Assembly (NCBI GenBank): GCA_048594885.1
Contig: JBMDXB010000041.1
Coordinates: 186,001 to 250,000 of the forward strand
Source: JBMDXB01 sp048594885
GTDB taxonomy: Bacteria > Acidobacteriota > Vicinamibacteria > Vicinamibacterales > 2-12-FULL-66-21
DNA: 64,000 nucleotides
Direction: 5' to 3'
The notes under the pieces were generated by a model, which was not told the DNA's origin, did not search any database, and saw only the letters and a program-made list of their open reading frames with translations. Shown here one piece after another: positions 44,599 to 55,791 of this stretch (position 1 is the stretch's first letter; every line of letters starts with the position of its first letter). Made by a program: the position numbers and the translations under genes.

Positions 44599-47500
44599 TC
44601 AGAACGAGAAGCGGGCGCCGAAGCGGACCTGGCGCTCGCCGAACGTCGCGGTGATGCGGCCGAAGCTGCTCGCCGTGCCGAACCCGCCGCTCGGATTCCG
44701 GTAGTGCGTCGTGTTCGTGAGGTTATAGGCCGACGCGTTGATCAACAGCCGCTTTCGGCCCTGCAGGTTGAACGATCGGGACAGCGTCATGTTGTAGTTC
44801 GTATAGCCGGGGCCCCGCACGCTGTTCCGCCGCGTGTTGCCCAGCGTGCCTGCCGCCGGCTCCGCAAATGCCGCCGTGTCGAACCACAGGACGGTGGGCC
44901 CCGTACCGCCGAGGATCTTCGGCTCGGCGATCGTATCGGGCCGGTTCGTGACGCCCTGCGTGGCATTCGCCGCCAGACGCACGCCCGTGATGTCGACCGG
45001 CGAGCCGGAGCGCACGGTCAACACGCCGCTGAGGGTCCAGCCGCCGAGCACCTCCGCCGCGCCCCCCTGCCGTAGATAGCGGCCATTGCGCCCGAACGGC
45101 GACGGCAGCACATGGCTCACGACGAGGTTGTGCCGGCGATCGAACCCCGACGGCCCCCAGTTCGCCTCGAGGTCGAGCGGGTTCTGCACGGTGAAGGCCG
45201 CCGACATGTCCTGCGACCGGCTCAGCGTGTAGGCGAGCGTGATCTTGCCGCCGCGCGCGATCCGCCGCTCCACCCGCGATTGCCAGCCGTGATATGCGGA
45301 CCGCAACACGAAGTCGGAGAGGTTCGTGTCGGCCGTCCGCCCCCACTTGATCGCCAGCGGCCGGCTCGCCTGCACGGCACCGGGGCCTGCGGCGTTGAGG
45401 TTGACGGTTCCTGGCAGATGCCGGCCGAGCGACCCCACGTATCCCGCATCCACCACGAAGCCCCACAGATCGCGCTGCAGCGTCAGGTTGAACGATTGCA
45501 CGTAGCCGCGCTGGGGATCGAAGTTGACGACCGGCAGCACGACGTTGCCGGGCGGTGACGCGACCACGCCGCTCGTCACATCGACGACCGGCACTTCCGG
45601 AATGCCCGTCGCCAGGCTGCCCGCCGGCGTGAAGCTGTTCGCGCCGGCAATGGTCATCGAGATCTGCGCCGGATAGCTGACGTTGGCCAGCGTGTTGATG
45701 CCGAGCGGAATGTAGCCGACGCCGTAGCCGCCACGCAGCACCGTCTTCTCGTCGACGCGGTACGCGGCGCCGAGCCTCGGCGCGAAGTTGCCGTAATCCG
45801 TCTTCACGTTCAACCGCTTCGACACGGACCCGTAACCCGCGACGAGGATCTGGTTCGTCTCGGGCAGATAGGTCGACTGATCGCCCGCATTCGGTACGGT
45901 GGCGTACGGGTAGATCTCGTAGCGGAGCCCGTAGTTCACCGTCAGCCGCGGCGTCGGCGTCCAGCGGTCCTGCGCGAAGAAGAAGTACTGCTGCAGCGAG
46001 TAGCCGCTCAACTGGTTGATCTGCGTGCGCGCCATCGACTGTGGCAGCCCGAGCAGGAAGGCCGCGACGGCGTTGGCCGACGAGCTCGACGGCCCGCCGC
46101 TGCGCGCCGTCGGCCCCGTCGTGAAGGTGAACGTCCCGCGCGGATCCCCCGTCGCCTGCGCCTTGTCGAGCCCCAGGTTCCGCAGGTCGATGCCAAACCT
46201 GATCGTGTGGCTCCGCTTCTGCATCGTCCAGTTGTTGACGACGTTGTAGCTGGTCTCGACGATCTTGAACGGCAGCGTCGCGGCGATTCCGAGGAAGTCG
46301 TATCCGCTGATGGCGATGCGCGGCAGCCCGCCGGTGAAGAAGTCTCCCCTGTTGATGCCGGGAATCCCGATCTTCGACGCCAGGTCCGCTTCGGTCGGCG
46401 ACTCGCCCGTGATGTTCACGCGCACGAAGCCGGCGCGGAACTCGGCGACGACCCTCGGCGAGAAGGAGCGTGTCAGGTTCAGCGTGCCGCTCTGGTTGCG
46501 CGCCTTGCCGATCGCCGCCGTGCCGCCGCCGTTGCTCGTCGGGCCGCCGAGGATGCCGAACGACGGCGGATCGGCCGTGTCCGCCTGGAAGTAGCTATAG
46601 CGGACGAAGCCGTGCGTCCGGTTGTCGAACGTGTGGTTGATTTTGACGTCGCCCGAGTGCCGATCCTGCGCGAACTGCCCGACCGCCTCGTAGTTGTTCG
46701 TCGCGCCGTCTCTCGTCGGCTGCGGCAGCCGTTCGAGAATGGCGCGCGCGATCGGGCTGATCCGGTTGTCCGGAATGATGTTGCCGGGGAACGCCGTCCG
46801 CTGCGTGATGCTCCCGCTCGCCGGATCGAAGATGGTGGTGGACGCGCCGCTGAAGTCGCCGCGGCGATACGCCATCGGGATCACCGACTGCAGGTCGTTC
46901 TGGCCGCGGCGATCGCGGCCGCGCTGGTAATCGGCAAAGAAGAACGTCTTGTTGCGCTGGAGCGGGCCGCCGAACGTCACGGCGCTCTGCGTCAGCTTGG
47001 TGTCCGGCTGTTCGAGCGTCGACAGCGCGTTACGCGCCTTCAACGATCCGTCGGTGTGATACACCGAGAACGTGCCGCGGTAGGTGTTCGTCCCCGACTT
47101 GATCTGCACGTTCGTGACGCCGCCGGTCGAGCGCCCCTGCTCCGCGTCGTAGGCGTTGGTCGAGACGTCAACGACTTCAATCGCCTCGTGCGGCGGCACG
47201 ATCGCGGTCTGCGAGATCACGTTCGTCTGGTTGTTGATCGTGCCGTCGAGCTGAAAGCTGTTCGCCCGCTCGTTCTGGCCGTTCACGCGATTGACCACCG
47301 ACCCGTTCGGATTGCCGAACGCCGAGCCGACGTCGGTCGCCTCGGTGACGCCGGGCGCGAGCTCCAGCAGGCTCTGGTAGTTGTTGTCCAGCGACAGCGG
47401 CAGGTTCTCGAGCTGCACCGGCGTGATCTGGTGCGTGACGTCGGACCGCTCGGTCTGCAGCGGCGGACGCCCGCCGGTGACCTCGATCGTCTCGGTGAGG

Positions 47501-47829
47501 CCGCCCACCTCGAGCTTCGCGTCGATTCGCACGGTCGTGTTGATCGCGACCTCGACGCGATCGCGCACGAACTTCTTGAAGCCCGACATCTCGATCGCGA
47601 CTTGGTACACGCCAGGCTCGAGGCTGCTGAGAGTGTATTGGCCCTCCGCGTTGGTGACGCCTTCGCGCTTGGTGCCACGTTCGACGTCGGTGATGACGAC
47701 GGTCGCCCCCGGCAGGACGCCGCCGGAAAGATCCGTGACCGTCCCGACCAGCGAGCCGCTCACCGTCTGAGCTGCCGCCGCGGCCGCACAACACAGCATG
47801 AACAGAATGACCAAGGTTCGAATTTTCAT
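44599..47829 (-). CDS. TonB-dependent receptor, Oar-like with N-terminal carboxypeptidase-regulatory domain
   Basis: 1076 aa. Signal peptide [22 protein letters not shown] CarboxypepD-reg domain ([61 protein letters not shown]) is followed by a plug ([29 protein letters not shown]) and a long barrel ending FGARFSF. This is the acidobacterial Oar-like type for large substrates. In this operon it probably imports oligosaccharides. ATG 47829 overlaps the stop of the 110-aa gene (ATGA), and the frame upstream of it is antisense-like. Confidence 0.88.
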
Positions 47830-48158
47830 ATGACCTCTATGAACATTGCGCTGTCCTGAACCGAGACTTCCACCCCCGCCGCCGCAGCGGCTTCTTTCAG
47901 CGCGGCCGCCAGCATCACCACTGGATCCGGGCTGACCTCGAGCCGCCGCATCAGTCCGTCGCCCTTCCTCGTTCCCACCGTCAGCGTGATCTTCAGTCCG
48001 CGGCGCTTGCACTTCACGACGGTGCCGTCCTCGAGCTTCGCGTTCATCGGCTTGACGTACGCATCGACGTAGTGGACACCGATGCCGGACTTGTCGCCGG
48101 TGTGCTGCGGCAGCTTGTCCAGCGCCGCGGCGTTGACGTCGCACAGAAGCTGTCTCAC
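47826..48158 (-). CDS. Conserved-looking 110-aa protein, function unknown
   Basis: 110 aa, soluble. [68 protein letters not shown] suggests a small alpha/beta protein; Cys6 and Cys50 are the only cysteines. GTG start with AGAGGAC upstream. Its stop overlaps the TonB receptor ATG, evidence that it is translated. I do not recognise a family. Its place between the methyl-transfer genes and the receptor makes it a candidate accessory protein of the proposed demethylation pathway. Confidence 0.55.
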
Positions 48159-49230
<1,072 letters not shown>

Positions 49231-49234
<4 letters not shown>

Positions 49235-50439
49235 ACAGCCTCCTTCTCCACCCCGTGCTGGACTTGCGCCTGCACGCGATCCGGTGGTTCGTGCGAGAGC
49301 GCGTAGTGAATCGTTTCGAGGACGAGGCCCCATTTGTGCTCGCGGCTCTCCGGCTCGCAGTAGCAGCCCGCCGGACTCGATGCGCGCGTCCATCGGATCA
49401 CGTCGTCGAGCGGACGGCCGTTCAACGGCTGTTCCGAGGCGATCGAGGCCATCAGCGGCTCGCCCTCGCGGATGTAGCGGCACATCGCCCTGTGCCCCTC
49501 GTCACCCGGCGCGGGCCGGCACTCCTGGCGGCGGATCGGATAGCCCGCTTCGCGTGGGCCGAGCGTGACGCGGTAGAGGAACTCCAGCGGCCGTCCCATG
49601 TTGGTGCAGGTCGTGCCTTCGTACTTGAAGGTCGCCTCGATCGTGCCATCCGGCTGTGTCACGAGCGTGAGCCGATCCTTCGTCCAGCGCTTCAGCGCCT
49701 TGAGATTGACCGTATAGGTCACGTCCCGGCGATAGGGCGCCCGGCGATACTGACAGGGACCGAACGAACAGCTCTCGCACGGATTGAGGTCGCTCAGCCG
49801 CCGGATGCGATCGGTGTGCCGCGTCAATCCGAACACGGCGAGCTGCGACTTCTTCGGTCGCAGCATGCCCGACTCGAGCACGTCGATCGGCAACGCATCG
49901 GCGCTGCCGCGCCGGATCAGGTCGAGCAGCTGCGGCTGCTCGTCTACCCCCCAGTCCGGATACCCCGGACTGTCGTGCGGGAGCACGGCGCAGCCCTCGG
50001 CTTCCGCCCACGCGCACAGCCGCGCGCCCGCCGTCGTGATCAGATGCTCGACGACGGCGGAACCGTACGTTTCGAGGAAGAAGTACTCGTCGGGCTTGTC
50101 CTCTCGCCATCGCTTCCGCGCTTCGCGATCGATCTCGGAGCCGGCGCTGACGGCAACCAGAATCGCTCCGTGCGCGCCTGCCGCGGGCAGCGACCGTTGC
50201 AGGCGGCGGCTGTTGAAAGCGACGTCCTCGATCAGGATGTTGTCGCCGTCGCCGCGAATCCCCTGCGCCTGCCGCGCGTAGATCCACGGACGGCCGTGCC
50301 GCGCGTACCAGTCGCGCGCCCACGCCGCGAGCTCGCTGGAGCGGCCGGTGAGCACCCATCCGCGAGGAAATCCGAGCAGCCGGATGTATTCCGCGGGCTG
50401 CACGTCGATGTCCGCCGCGCGGTCGAGGAACTCGATCAT
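49231..50439 (-). CDS. MetH-activation-domain-like protein with cysteine cluster
   Basis: 402 aa. Residues about 95-220 resemble the cobalamin-dependent methionine synthase activation domain: ILVAVSAGSEIDREA, FLETYGSAVVEHLI, SPGYPDWGVDEQPQLLDLI, LESGMLRPKKSQLAVFGL. A cluster CESCSFGPCQYRR follows, then a C-terminal region with more cysteines (GTTCTNMG, RAMCRYI, GCYCEPES). The MetH domain binds SAM for reductive remethylation of inactive cobalamin. A stand-alone version beside a corrinoid protein suggests reactivation or repair of cob(II)alamin. ATG 50439 overlaps the preceding stop (ATGA). Confidence 0.7.
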
Positions 50440-52094
50440 CGCGAGACTCGATCTCCGGATTCCACCGGCCTGAACTGACAGCCGTCGACGAAGAAGTCGA
50501 AGAACGCGGGATGGGTTTCGAGGCGGCAGTGCTCGACGCGCTTGACGGCGTCTTCGATCTCCTGGCGGCGCGCTCTCGAGACGAGCGCGATCGTCGCGCC
50601 TTCGAGCGCGGCATTGCCAACCTGCACGATCTTCTCGTCCGGCAGATTCGGGATGAGCCCGATTCGCTTTGCCGCGGCGGGCTTCAGATGACGTCCGAAG
50701 CCGCCGGCGAGGTAGAACACGTCGATGTCGTCGAACGCGATGCCGTACTCGCCGAACACGACCTGCAGGCCGGCGACGTTGGCCGCCTTCGCCTGCGCGA
50801 GCTCGTTGACGTCGCTCTCGAAGAAGTGGATGCCGCGGCCGGCATCGACGGTGACGCGCTCGACACCATCTTCGAACCGGCCCATCGCGTTCATGCGGCC
50901 CGTTCGCAGCAGCTCGCTGAGCAGATCGACCAGCCCGGACCCGCAGATGCCGTCCGGCGCTCCGCCGCCTATCACACCAAGTCGAAATGACCCGTCGTCG
51001 TTCAGAGCGACGTCTTCGATGGCGCCGTCGAGTCCCGGCATCCCGCACGCGATGGCGCCCCCCTCGAAGGCAGGCCCCGCCGGACACGACGCCGCCACGA
51101 TGCGGTGACGGTTGCCGACGAGCAGCTCGGTATTCGTGCCGATGTCCATCACCGCAACGAGGCGCTCCTCGTGCGCGAGGTTCACGGCGAGGAGACAGGC
51201 CGAGGCGTCGGCGCCGACGTGCCCGCTGATAATCGGCAGTCCGTGGACACGCGCGTTCGGATGAACGGGCAGCAGGCTTCGACGTCCGGTCGTCGTCAGG
51301 CTCGTCGTCGCGCGCTTTCCTTGCGCCATCTCGATTTCGGTAATCGAGCGGTACGGGTTCTGCCCAATCGAGTACACGCTCTGGCGGAAGAACAGGTCGC
51401 GCATCGTGGAGTTGCCCACGAGGACGACCTCGTAGATCGAGCGTGGATCGACCGGCAGCTCCTCGATCGCGTGCGTCAGGTAACCTGCCAGGGTCCGCAT
51501 CAGCAGCCGGCCGGGGTGGCCGCTGTCGTAGTGGATGCGCGACATCACGTCCGATCCGCCGAAACGCTGCGGGTTCTCGAACGAGGTGTCAGCCACGAGC
51601 TCGCCGCTCTCCAGATCGACGAGGCGCACGACGATCGTCGTCGTGCCGAGGTCGATCGCGAGCCCGTGTATCGCGCCTGTCGAGCGATCGATTTCCAGTC
51701 CGCCAACCGCATCGACGATGCGGTCGCCGTCGCGAACGATGGCGGGGTCGAGCGTGGTCGTGGCGTGCGTCGCCGGCAGGTGCAGCGCGTGCCGCTCGAT
51801 GCGCATGTGCCCACGGCGCATCGTGTGACAGACGATCTGTCCGTCGCCGGCGCTCACGCGAGCCTGGCACGACAGCCTGAATCGCGAGCCGCGAACGTCC
51901 AGGTGCTTCTCGGCCTCGGTCGGCACAGACAGCAGCTCCGCGCCCGACGTCACCTCGACGACGCACTCCTTGCACTTCCCCTGCGTCACGCACGATGTCG
52001 GCACGCGCACCCCCGCCCGCTCGGCGGCCGCGAAGAGCGACACGCCGGGCGTGAGGTCGACGCGCTGGCCGTTGATCGTAAGGGTGACGGGCAT
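50436..52094 (-). CDS. Corrinoid-activating protein: 2Fe-2S ferredoxin plus ASKHA domain (RACo-like, DUF4445)
   Basis: 552 aa. N-terminal ferredoxin domain with C35, C41, C44 and C76, the spacing of a plant-type 2Fe-2S cluster. Then an ATP-binding ASKHA fold: AIDLGTTTIVVRLVDLESGE, MDIGTNTELLV, CGSGLVDLLSELL and YLAGGFGRHL. RACo proteins use ATP to reduce cob(II)alamin of a methyltransferase corrinoid protein to cob(I)alamin. The gene is 4 bases after the corrinoid protein gene, its natural substrate, and overlaps the next start (ATGA). Confidence 0.92.
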   Translation of the reverse strand: MPVTLTINGQRVDLTPGVSLFAAAERAGVRVPTSCVTQGKCKECVVEVTSGAELLSVPTEAEKHLDVRGSRFRLSCQARVSAGDGQIVCHTMRRGHMRIERHALHLPATHATTTLDPAIVRDGDRIVDAVGGLEIDRSTGAIHGLAIDLGTTTIVVRLVDLESGELVADTSFENPQRFGGSDVMSRIHYDSGHPGRLLMRTLAGYLTHAIEELPVDPRSIYEVVLVGNSTMRDLFFRQSVYSIGQNPYRSITEIEMAQGKRATTSLTTTGRRSLLPVHPNARVHGLPIISGHVGADASACLLAVNLAHEERLVAVMDIGTNTELLVGNRHRIVAASCPAGPAFEGGAIACGMPGLDGAIEDVALNDDGSFRLGVIGGGAPDGICGSGLVDLLSELLRTGRMNAMGRFEDGVERVTVDAGRGIHFFESDVNELAQAKAANVAGLQVVFGEYGIAFDDIDVFYLAGGFGRHLKPAAAKRIGLIPNLPDEKIVQVGNAALEGATIALVSRARRQEIEDAVKRVEHCRLETHPAFFDFFVDGCQFRPVESGDRVSR

Positions 52095-52098
52095 GGCG

Positions 52099-52740
52099 TC
52101 AGGAGTGCTTCACGAGCCGGAGGAACAGATCGACGGCGGCCGACGCGTTCTGACCGTAGCCGTCGGCGCCAATCTCGTCGGCGAACATCTGGCTGATCGG
52201 CGCGCCGCCGACGGCCATCTTGACGTGGCTCTTGCCTGCCGCCTCGAAGCCGTCGATCACCGTCTTCATGTAGGTCATCGTCGTCGTCAGCAGCGCGCTC
52301 ATGCCGACGATGTCGGGATTGCACTTCTCCGCCGCGGCCAGGAATTTCTCGACGCTTTGATCGACGCCGATGTCGTGGACCTCGAAGCCGGCGCCCTCGG
52401 CCATCATCAGCACGAGGTTCTTGCCGATGTCGTGCAGGTCGCCGCGCACGGTGCCCATCAGCAGCACGCCGGCGCGGGGCACACCGCTGTCCTTTGCGGT
52501 GAGGAGCGGCTTGAGCACCGCCATGCCCGCTTTCATCGCGCGCGCGGCTATGAGCACTTCCGGCACGTAGAGGATGTTGTGCTTGAAGTCCTCGCCGACG
52601 ACGCTCATCCCGGCGATCAGACCTTCGGTGAGGACCTCCTGCGCCGAGCGCCCTTCGGCGAGCGCTTCCTGCGTCATACGCTCGACTTCCTTGGCGTTCC
52701 CCTCGTAGAGGAACTGGTTCATCAAGGCGTAATCAGGCAT
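52099..52740 (-). CDS. Corrinoid (B12-binding) methyl-carrier protein
   Basis: 213 aa. The helical cap (ALMNQFLYEGNAKEVERMTQEAL; PEVLIAARAMKAGMAVLKPLL) precedes a Rossmann-like cobalamin domain with the DxHxxG motif DLHDIGKN, whose H103 is the lower axial ligand, plus GMSALLTTTM and AVGGAPIS. Same plan as MtaC/MtvC-type carriers. It accepts a methyl group from the UroD-type enzyme and passes it to the homocysteine methyltransferase. Overlaps the upstream methyltransferase gene by 8 bases. Confidence 0.95.
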   Translation of the reverse strand: MPDYALMNQFLYEGNAKEVERMTQEALAEGRSAQEVLTEGLIAGMSVVGEDFKHNILYVPEVLIAARAMKAGMAVLKPLLTAKDSGVPRAGVLLMGTVRGDLHDIGKNLVLMMAEGAGFEVHDIGVDQSVEKFLAAAEKCNPDIVGMSALLTTTMTYMKTVIDGFEAAGKSHVKMAVGGAPISQMFADEIGADGYGQNASAAVDLFLRLVKHS

Positions 52741-53791
52741 GGGCGGCGCGGCTCCCGTTGAACTCCTCGAGGGCCGACAGCATCGCGCGGATGTTCTCGC
52801 CCGGCATGCCGGGGCTGACGCCGCCGCCGACGGAAAGGATGATGCCTTCCCCGCCTGATCCCTCGAGCACGTCGAGCGTGGCTTCGCGCACTTCTTCCGG
52901 CGTGCCGCGCACGCCGATCTCCAGTGGATTCACGTTGCCCATCAGGCACATGCGATCGCCGACGCGCGCCTTCACTTCACGGATATCCTTCTGCTTGCCC
53001 CAGTTGAGAACGTGGAAGCCCGCGTCAGGCAGGTAGTCGAGGCAGGCGTCCACCTCGGCGTCGTTGTGATAGACCTTCACCCAGTCCTTCGGGAAGGCGT
53101 CGCAAATCCGTTTCAAGTACGGATGGGCGAACTCCTTGTAGTGCTCCTCGTTGATGAAGCCGACGATGTCGTCGAGGATGAAGATGCCCTCGACGGTATC
53201 GCCCATCACCTTGTGCTGCGCCTTCAGCCAGTCGATGACAACGCGCGTGCAGAGGTCGATCAGCTTGTGCGTGCCCTCGGGGTTCTCGACAATCTCGATC
53301 ATCAGGTTGGTCGTGCCGCGCACGAACCCGGCGGTGCACAGCGGGCCGCGCGACGTGACCATCGGCAGGATGTAGCCGTGATCGAGGATCTGCCGCTTGT
53401 GCATGCCGATGCGGTGCAGGGTCAGCGCGGCGAACGCGTCCGCCTCGACTTCGTACTCCGGGAACTGATCGATGTCCTCGAGACGATAGAGCGTGTGGTA
53501 CTCGCTCGGCGTGTTGTCCTGCCAGAACTTGATCTTCGCCCCGAGCACCGACGGCTCCGCCGCCATCCCATACTCCATCCACCACGACGGGACCATGATG
53601 ACGTCCTCGTACTCGCGCATGATCTTCAGGTTCGATTCGAACCAGAGCTGCGGATCGAGGTAGTAGTCCATGTGCGAGATCCCGAGATAGCCGGGAATCC
53701 ACGGACTGTCGACGATGAGCGCCATCGGCACTGTGGCGAGCTTCTCGAGCCGTGCCGCGCGCTTGAACGTGTCCCACTGGTCCGGTCGCAT
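52733..53791 (-). CDS. UroD-superfamily corrinoid methyltransferase
   Basis: 352 aa. The TIM barrel of uroporphyrinogen-decarboxylase relatives is seen in TLHRIGMHK, FILDDIVGFINEEHYKEFAHPYLKRICDAF, LNWGKQKDI, MGNVNPLEIGVRGTPEEV and the C-terminal LSVGGGVSPGMPGENIRAML. HND plus later C (VYHNDAEVDACLDYL; MCLMGNVNP) are candidate zinc ligands, as in MtaA/CmuA-type enzymes. ATG 53791 has GGAGGACCTG before it and overlaps the DUF2264 stop. By pairing with the corrinoid gene it is the substrate-demethylating enzyme. Substrate unknown; a methylated uronic acid is proposed from the neighbours. Confidence 0.85.
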   Translation of the reverse strand: MRPDQWDTFKRAARLEKLATVPMALIVDSPWIPGYLGISHMDYYLDPQLWFESNLKIMREYEDVIMVPSWWMEYGMAAEPSVLGAKIKFWQDNTPSEYHTLYRLEDIDQFPEYEVEADAFAALTLHRIGMHKRQILDHGYILPMVTSRGPLCTAGFVRGTTNLMIEIVENPEGTHKLIDLCTRVVIDWLKAQHKVMGDTVEGIFILDDIVGFINEEHYKEFAHPYLKRICDAFPKDWVKVYHNDAEVDACLDYLPDAGFHVLNWGKQKDIREVKARVGDRMCLMGNVNPLEIGVRGTPEEVREATLDVLEGSGGEGIILSVGGGVSPGMPGENIRAMLSALEEFNGSRAAHA

Positions 53792-55791
53792 CAGGTCCTC
53801 CCCCAACGGTCGATCAAAGTCTTCGCCTGCGCGTGAAGCGTCTCGAGGTCCGCCCCTGCCAGCCCTGCGTAGTGGATCGTTGTGAAGTCCATCAACCCGA
53901 TCCAGAGAGCGTCGACCGGGTGCACGAACGCCATCACCGCTGCGCGAGGATGCACCAGGTTCACGCGCGTGCGTCGCTCTGGATCGAAAGACTCCGCAAC
54001 TTCAACCCGGCCGTACCCCACGCCGTACCAGGAGACGAGCAACTGCTTGCTGCGCGCAGAGTGAAGCGCCAGCCAGCCGGGCCCTTCACGTCTGTGCGGC
54101 ACTTCCCCCTCTTCCATTCCAAGCGCGTGCGAGCCTTCCACGAACTCGACCGGTTTGGCGCGCTCTTCTTTCGCGTCCGGCGCCGTAACGGGCCGCCATG
54201 CGACGGAGTGATGCCGATACTCGAAGTCTCCTGCGAGGCGGATCGTCGACGTCACGCGAAACGCCAGGCCCCGCAGCTCCATACGCCACATCGTCCGCGC
54301 GCCGTCGTCCAGCAGTTCGCCGGTGTCGGGAAATATCCGCGACGCGCAGACCCCGGTGACCGGGTCGCGAACGACGAACGCCTGGTCCCACGGCGCGAAG
54401 TCCTTGTTGGCCTGGAGTACGTTGAACGGAAAGGCGCTGGACCAGACGAACTTGTTGTACTTGTCGCGGTAGTAGTCGCGGCGCGGCGTGTTGCGGGCCT
54501 GCAGCCATCGCACCTGGCCGGACGTCTTCGAGCCGGCGAGGATCATCCGTGGGCCGGCGATCTTCACGACGAAGTCATTCTTCTCGACGGGCAGCGGTTC
54601 CTCCGGCGCCGTCCAGAACGGATCGTCGGGCGGGATCGAGAAGAAGGTGAACGCCTGCATCGCCCAGTACGGATGGCCGTTGTCGATGTAACTCTCGGTC
54701 ACGTCGATGGCGCCCTGCGGCGACAGCGTCTCGCGCAGCTTGCCGAGCGTCTCGTCGTAAGCGCCCATCCGCCACCACCACTCGAAATTCCGTCGGACGA
54801 TGCGCCGCAGCAGGCCGGGCGAGTGGGGCCACAGACCCTGCTCGTATCCGAGCAGCAGCGGCGACAGCAGCGCCCATCGATAGAGCAGCGAGCGTCCGAA
54901 CAGCGGGACGCCACCGTCGGCCGCGAAGAAGAACGGCACGCGCTGCAGGAACTCGCGGCTGCGGGCGCGAAGGCGCGCGTTCCACTCCGGGTAGAGATCG
55001 CCGGCGATGCGCGACCAGAACAGCGGGAAGTTCCCGAAGGTCCAGAAGTTGTAGTAGTCGTAGACCGTCAGCTTCGGGTCGTCCGAGTACCAGCCGTCGG
55101 CCGCATTCGCTGCCAGCAGTTCCATCGCCTCGAGATCGGCGACCATCCACGCTTCGTCGCCTGTGAATTCAGGGAACGCGCGGGACAGCTTCAGCCGCGC
55201 CGCCTGATTCACCGCCGTGAACCACGCGTGGTTGTTCGTCCGCTCGGGGATCTTCGTGCAGCTCGCCAGCCACCGATTGACGTTCGCGCGCTCTCGCGTC
55301 GTCAGCGCGGCGACGAATGACGGCCCCAACCGCATCAGCGCAATCGCGACGAGCGAGGACTCGACCGTCCGCTGCGTCGGCCGATCGCCCACTGGCTCCC
55401 CCCAGTAGTCGGGGTGCGCGGGATCGAACGCGGTGCGGAAGATCGACAGGAGGACGCCGCGCAGGTCCGGCTGGCCCACCGGGAGCGGCTGGCCGGCCGC
55501 CGCGTATTCGGCGAGCGCGGGCAACATGCGCGCGACCGACGTGTAGGTCTTCCCCGACGGCGTCAGGCAGGACTTGATCTTCGTCCCTTGCGGGAAGTCG
55601 CACACGGTGTAGTCGCCGCTCGTGGCCTTCGCATGGCGAAGAAAGCCCCCGGCGATCGCGTGGAAGTACCCCGTGAGCTGCGCGCGTGTGCCGGACGGAA
55701 TGAGCGCTCTGCTGATGTAGTCCAGCCCTTTAGGGCTGCCCAACATCGAGGCCGACGCGATGAGGAAACCGCGGCGATCCATGACGCTCAT
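53791..55791 (-). CDS. DUF2264 family protein (putative polysaccharide-active enzyme)
   Basis: 666 aa. MDRRGFLIASASMLGSP is a short export-type signal. The N-terminal (alpha/alpha)6-like region has SVARMLPALAEYAA, NNHAWFTAVNQAARL and DGWYSDDPKLTVYDYYNFWTFGNFPLFWSRIAG, the core DUF2264 block. A beta-rich C-terminal domain follows (FVWSSAFPFNV; FEYRHHSVAW). DUF2264 proteins occur in carbohydrate loci and are suspected lyases or hydrolases. ATG 55791 overlaps the ROK regulator stop (ATGA). First structural gene of the array, so it is controlled with the methyl-transfer genes. Confidence 0.8.
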   Translation of the reverse strand: MSVMDRRGFLIASASMLGSPKGLDYISRALIPSGTRAQLTGYFHAIAGGFLRHAKATSGDYTVCDFPQGTKIKSCLTPSGKTYTSVARMLPALAEYAAAGQPLPVGQPDLRGVLLSIFRTAFDPAHPDYWGEPVGDRPTQRTVESSLVAIALMRLGPSFVAALTTRERANVNRWLASCTKIPERTNNHAWFTAVNQAARLKLSRAFPEFTGDEAWMVADLEAMELLAANAADGWYSDDPKLTVYDYYNFWTFGNFPLFWSRIAGDLYPEWNARLRARSREFLQRVPFFFAADGGVPLFGRSLLYRWALLSPLLLGYEQGLWPHSPGLLRRIVRRNFEWWWRMGAYDETLGKLRETLSPQGAIDVTESYIDNGHPYWAMQAFTFFSIPPDDPFWTAPEEPLPVEKNDFVVKIAGPRMILAGSKTSGQVRWLQARNTPRRDYYRDKYNKFVWSSAFPFNVLQANKDFAPWDQAFVVRDPVTGVCASRIFPDTGELLDDGARTMWRMELRGLAFRVTSTIRLAGDFEYRHHSVAWRPVTAPDAKEERAKPVEFVEGSHALGMEEGEVPHRREGPGWLALHSARSKQLLVSWYGVGYGRVEVAESFDPERRTRVNLVHPRAAVMAFVHPVDALWIGLMDFTTIHYAGLAGADLETLHAQAKTLIDRWGRT

